Shown: one piece after another, positions 5,634 to 6,620 of the stretch | Numbering within the stretch: the first letter of the stretch is position 1 | How the letters are laid out: each line of letters opens with the position of its first letter | Origin: Thermoanaerobaculales bacterium | Lineage (GTDB): Bacteria; Acidobacteriota; Thermoanaerobaculia; Thermoanaerobaculales; Sulfomarinibacteraceae | Direction of reading: 5' to 3' | DNA: 6,620 bases | Assembly: GCA_025456385.1 (NCBI GenBank) | Contig: JALOKS010000303.1 | Span: forward strand, 1-6,620 | The notes under the pieces: generated by a model | What the model was told of the DNA's origin: nothing | Seen by the model: the letters and a program-made list of their open reading frames with translations, nothing else | Database searches by the model: none | Made by a program: the position numbers and the translations under genes

Positions 5634-6308
5634 TCAGTCCGGTAGGGCTTTCCGCAGGCAGCTCACCGCCGCCCGGAGCCCGCGGCTCAGGGGGTGGTCG
5701 CCGAGACGGTGGTCGACCGCCTCGCTGACGCTCTCGAAGTACCACAGCTGGCGCCGCGGTCCCGCGTTGAACGGGCGCCACACGCTCGCGACGTCGTCGG
5801 TGCGCTCGATGTCGGCGAGCAGCGACTGCACGTTGTGGAGCACGTCCGCCGCCTTCACGAGCACCGCCTCTTCGGGCATGACCCTCACCCGCGCGACCTG
5901 CTCGCGCTTGCGCAGCTCCCAGGTGTCGATCTCACTGCGGTCGCGGCGCTTGTCCTCGGTGACGGCGAGGACGAGGGCGAGCACCTCGTCGCCGCCGGCG
6001 CGGCGGATGCTCTCTGCACCGTCCGGATCGGCGACGTCCTCCAGGTAGTCGTGAAGCGCCGCCGCCGCGAGGACCTCGTCGCGCACGCCGAGCCGGGCGA
6101 GGATGCACACCGTGCCCATCAGGTGGGTGATGTACGGCACCCGCTCCGGAGCCTGCGGAGCCTCGTCGCGTGCCGCCGCGGGGCTGTCGGCCGTCTTGCG
6201 GAACTGGTGGTAGTGGCCGCGCGCCGCGAGCCGGATGGCCGCCTCGAGGAGCGGCGAGAAGAGCCCGTCGCCGCCGGTCGGGCTGGGGGGCGTTCGATCG
6301 TCGGCCAT
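5634..6308 (-). CDS. Stand-alone HD-domain protein, SpoT/Mesh1-type (p)ppGpp hydrolase-like
   Basis: A 224-residue soluble protein resembling the HD hydrolase domain of RelA/SpoT enzymes and small alarmone hydrolases (Mesh1), which remove the 3' pyrophosphate of (p)ppGpp with a metal ion. Metal and catalytic residues all appear present: H62 in PYITH, H86-D87 and E90-D91 in LHDYLEDV, and D155 with N159 in VLVKAADVLHN. The segment VTEDKRRDRSEIDTWELRKR also follows the family pattern. A low-complexity insertion of about 19 residues (39-57, rich in Ala, Pro, Glu) separates the HYHQFRK motif from PYITH; usual members have only a few residues here. There is no synthetase, TGS or ACT domain. The start at 6308 (MADDRTPP) fits better than an upstream in-frame ATG at 6404, whose extra 32 residues look like translated intergenic DNA. 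No ribosome site precedes it. Another nucleotide substrate is possible. Confidence 0.85.
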   Translation of the reverse strand: MADDRTPPSPTGGDGLFSPLLEAAIRLAARGHYHQFRKTADSPAAARDEAPQAPERVPYITHLMGTVCILARLGVRDEVLAAAALHDYLEDVADPDGAESIRRAGGDEVLALVLAVTEDKRRDRSEIDTWELRKREQVARVRVMPEEAVLVKAADVLHNVQSLLADIERTDDVASVWRPFNAGPRRQLWYFESVSEAVDHRLGDHPLSRGLRAAVSCLRKALPD

Positions 6309-6317
6309 GGCGCGACG

Positions 6318-6323
6318 AGTGTA
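6318..6323 (-). promoter_or_regulatory. Candidate -10 box (TACACT) for the HD-protein gene
   Basis: Read on the - strand this is TACACT, nine bases before the ATG at 6308, with no Shine-Dalgarno between. Like the kinase gene, this layout predicts a leaderless or near-leaderless transcript. No -35 match is visible at the usual distance (CCCACC). TACACT matches the consensus at four of six positions, so it is a weak call. Confidence 0.3.
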
Positions 6324-6345
6324 GCTCTGCCAGGCGGCAGGGTGG

Positions 6346-6363
6346 GAGATGCGAGATGCGAGG
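6346..6363. repeat. Short 7-bp tandem repeat (GAGATGC) upstream of the HD-protein gene
   Basis: GAGATGC occurs at 6346-6352 and 6353-6359, followed by a partial GAGG; a further isolated AGATGCGG occurs at 6372-6379. The array begins 22 bp upstream (- strand sense) of the -10-like box of the HD-protein gene. The rest of 6309-6455, 147 bp between the two - strand genes, shows no clear terminator or other gene. Confidence 0.6.
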
Positions 6364-6455
6364 TCGCGGTCAGATGCGGGAGGGGGCGGGGTGCGGGCGG
6401 GCACCGTGCGCCGTACCGGTTTCCGGGTGAGCCGAGGGTCCAGCAGTCGGCGCCC

Positions 6456-6620
6456 TCAGTACGAGAAGGGGTCCAGCCAGATGGCCTCTTCGGCCGCAGA
6501 CCCGTCGTCGGCCGGCTGAGGGTTGGCCTCGGCAGCGGGCTCGGTACCGGTCCCCTCGGCATGGGCGGACCGCTTGCGCGAGCGGCGGGGCCGGCGGCGC
6601 CGCTTCTTGGCCGGCGCCGG
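6456..6620 (-). CDS. C-terminal end of a protein with a basic Arg/Lys-rich tail (partial, 5' end outside window)
   Basis: The frame is open from the window edge to a TGA at 6458-6456 and gives 54 residues. It begins PAPAKKRRRRPRRSRKRS, a strongly basic run of the kind seen in tails of RNA-binding proteins such as DEAD-box helicases, ribonucleases and some ribosome-associated factors. An acidic low-complexity linker follows (residues 21-46, Ala, Glu, Pro, Asp), then a short terminal motif IWLDPFSY with aromatic residues. I do not recognise the parent protein. The codon bias and the ordered basic-acidic-aromatic layout suggest a real coding end rather than a chance frame. It reads in the same direction as the HD-protein gene, 147 bp upstream of it, and that gap holds a separate promoter candidate. 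Confidence 0.6.
   Translation of the reverse strand, partial: PAPAKKRRRRPRRSRKRSAHAEGTGTEPAAEANPQPADDGSAAEEAIWLDPFSY

Noticed and set aside
6309..6404. N-terminal extension of the HD protein from an upstream ATG
   Set aside because: The extra 32 residues are low-complexity, include the region of the 7-bp repeat and the -10-like box, and precede the MADD start where family similarity begins.

Overview
The window is GC-rich bacterial DNA with tightly packed genes. Codons are strongly G/C-biased at third positions, which also creates long spurious open frames on the opposite strand. The proteins (a RocD-type aminotransferase tail, a HAMP-less kinase, an O-antigen-ligase-like membrane protein, a TPR protein and a stand-alone SpoT-like HD protein) and the short intergenic tandem repeats fit a high-GC Gram-negative-type lineage. 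Acidobacteriota (Thermoanaerobaculia-like) or a deltaproteobacterial-type group are possible, but this is a weak inference with no marker gene behind it.

Layout. Positions 2-106 hold the C-terminus of a class III aminotransferase, most like ornithine aminotransferase (+). Positions 107-180 are intergenic: six 8-bp tandem repeats, then a -10-like TATACT so close to the next ATG that the transcript may be leaderless. A + strand cluster follows: a two-pass membrane histidine kinase (181-1509), an OmpR/PhoB-type response regulator (1533-2231, good ribosome site) and an O-antigen ligase/polymerase-like multispan membrane protein (2242-3684, 10 bp after the regulator). A small two-helix membrane ORF (3739-4104) comes next. 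An exact 38-bp tandem duplication lies across the end of the ligase-like gene and the start of this ORF. It has put the only strong ribosome site out of frame with the body of the small ORF. Positions 4105-4241 carry a weak stem-loop and a -10-like box, followed by a membrane-anchored TPR protein (4242-5609).

The two remaining genes are on the - strand and converge on the TPR gene. One is a stand-alone HD protein of the SpoT/Mesh1 alarmone-hydrolase type (5634-6308). The other is the C-terminal end of a protein with a very basic Arg/Lys tail (6456-6620, running off the window). A perfect 16-bp GC palindrome lies between the converging genes.

How they may work together (inference): the kinase and regulator form one signalling pair, and the close spacing suggests co-transcription with the ligase-like gene, so envelope polysaccharide assembly is a plausible target or partner. 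The TPR and HD genes look like separate transcription units. No mobile element, CRISPR array, tRNA or rRNA was seen. Nothing here amounts to a clear new multi-gene system. The most unusual points are the frame-breaking 38-bp duplication, the octamer repeat in the kinase promoter region and the stand-alone alarmone-hydrolase-like gene.
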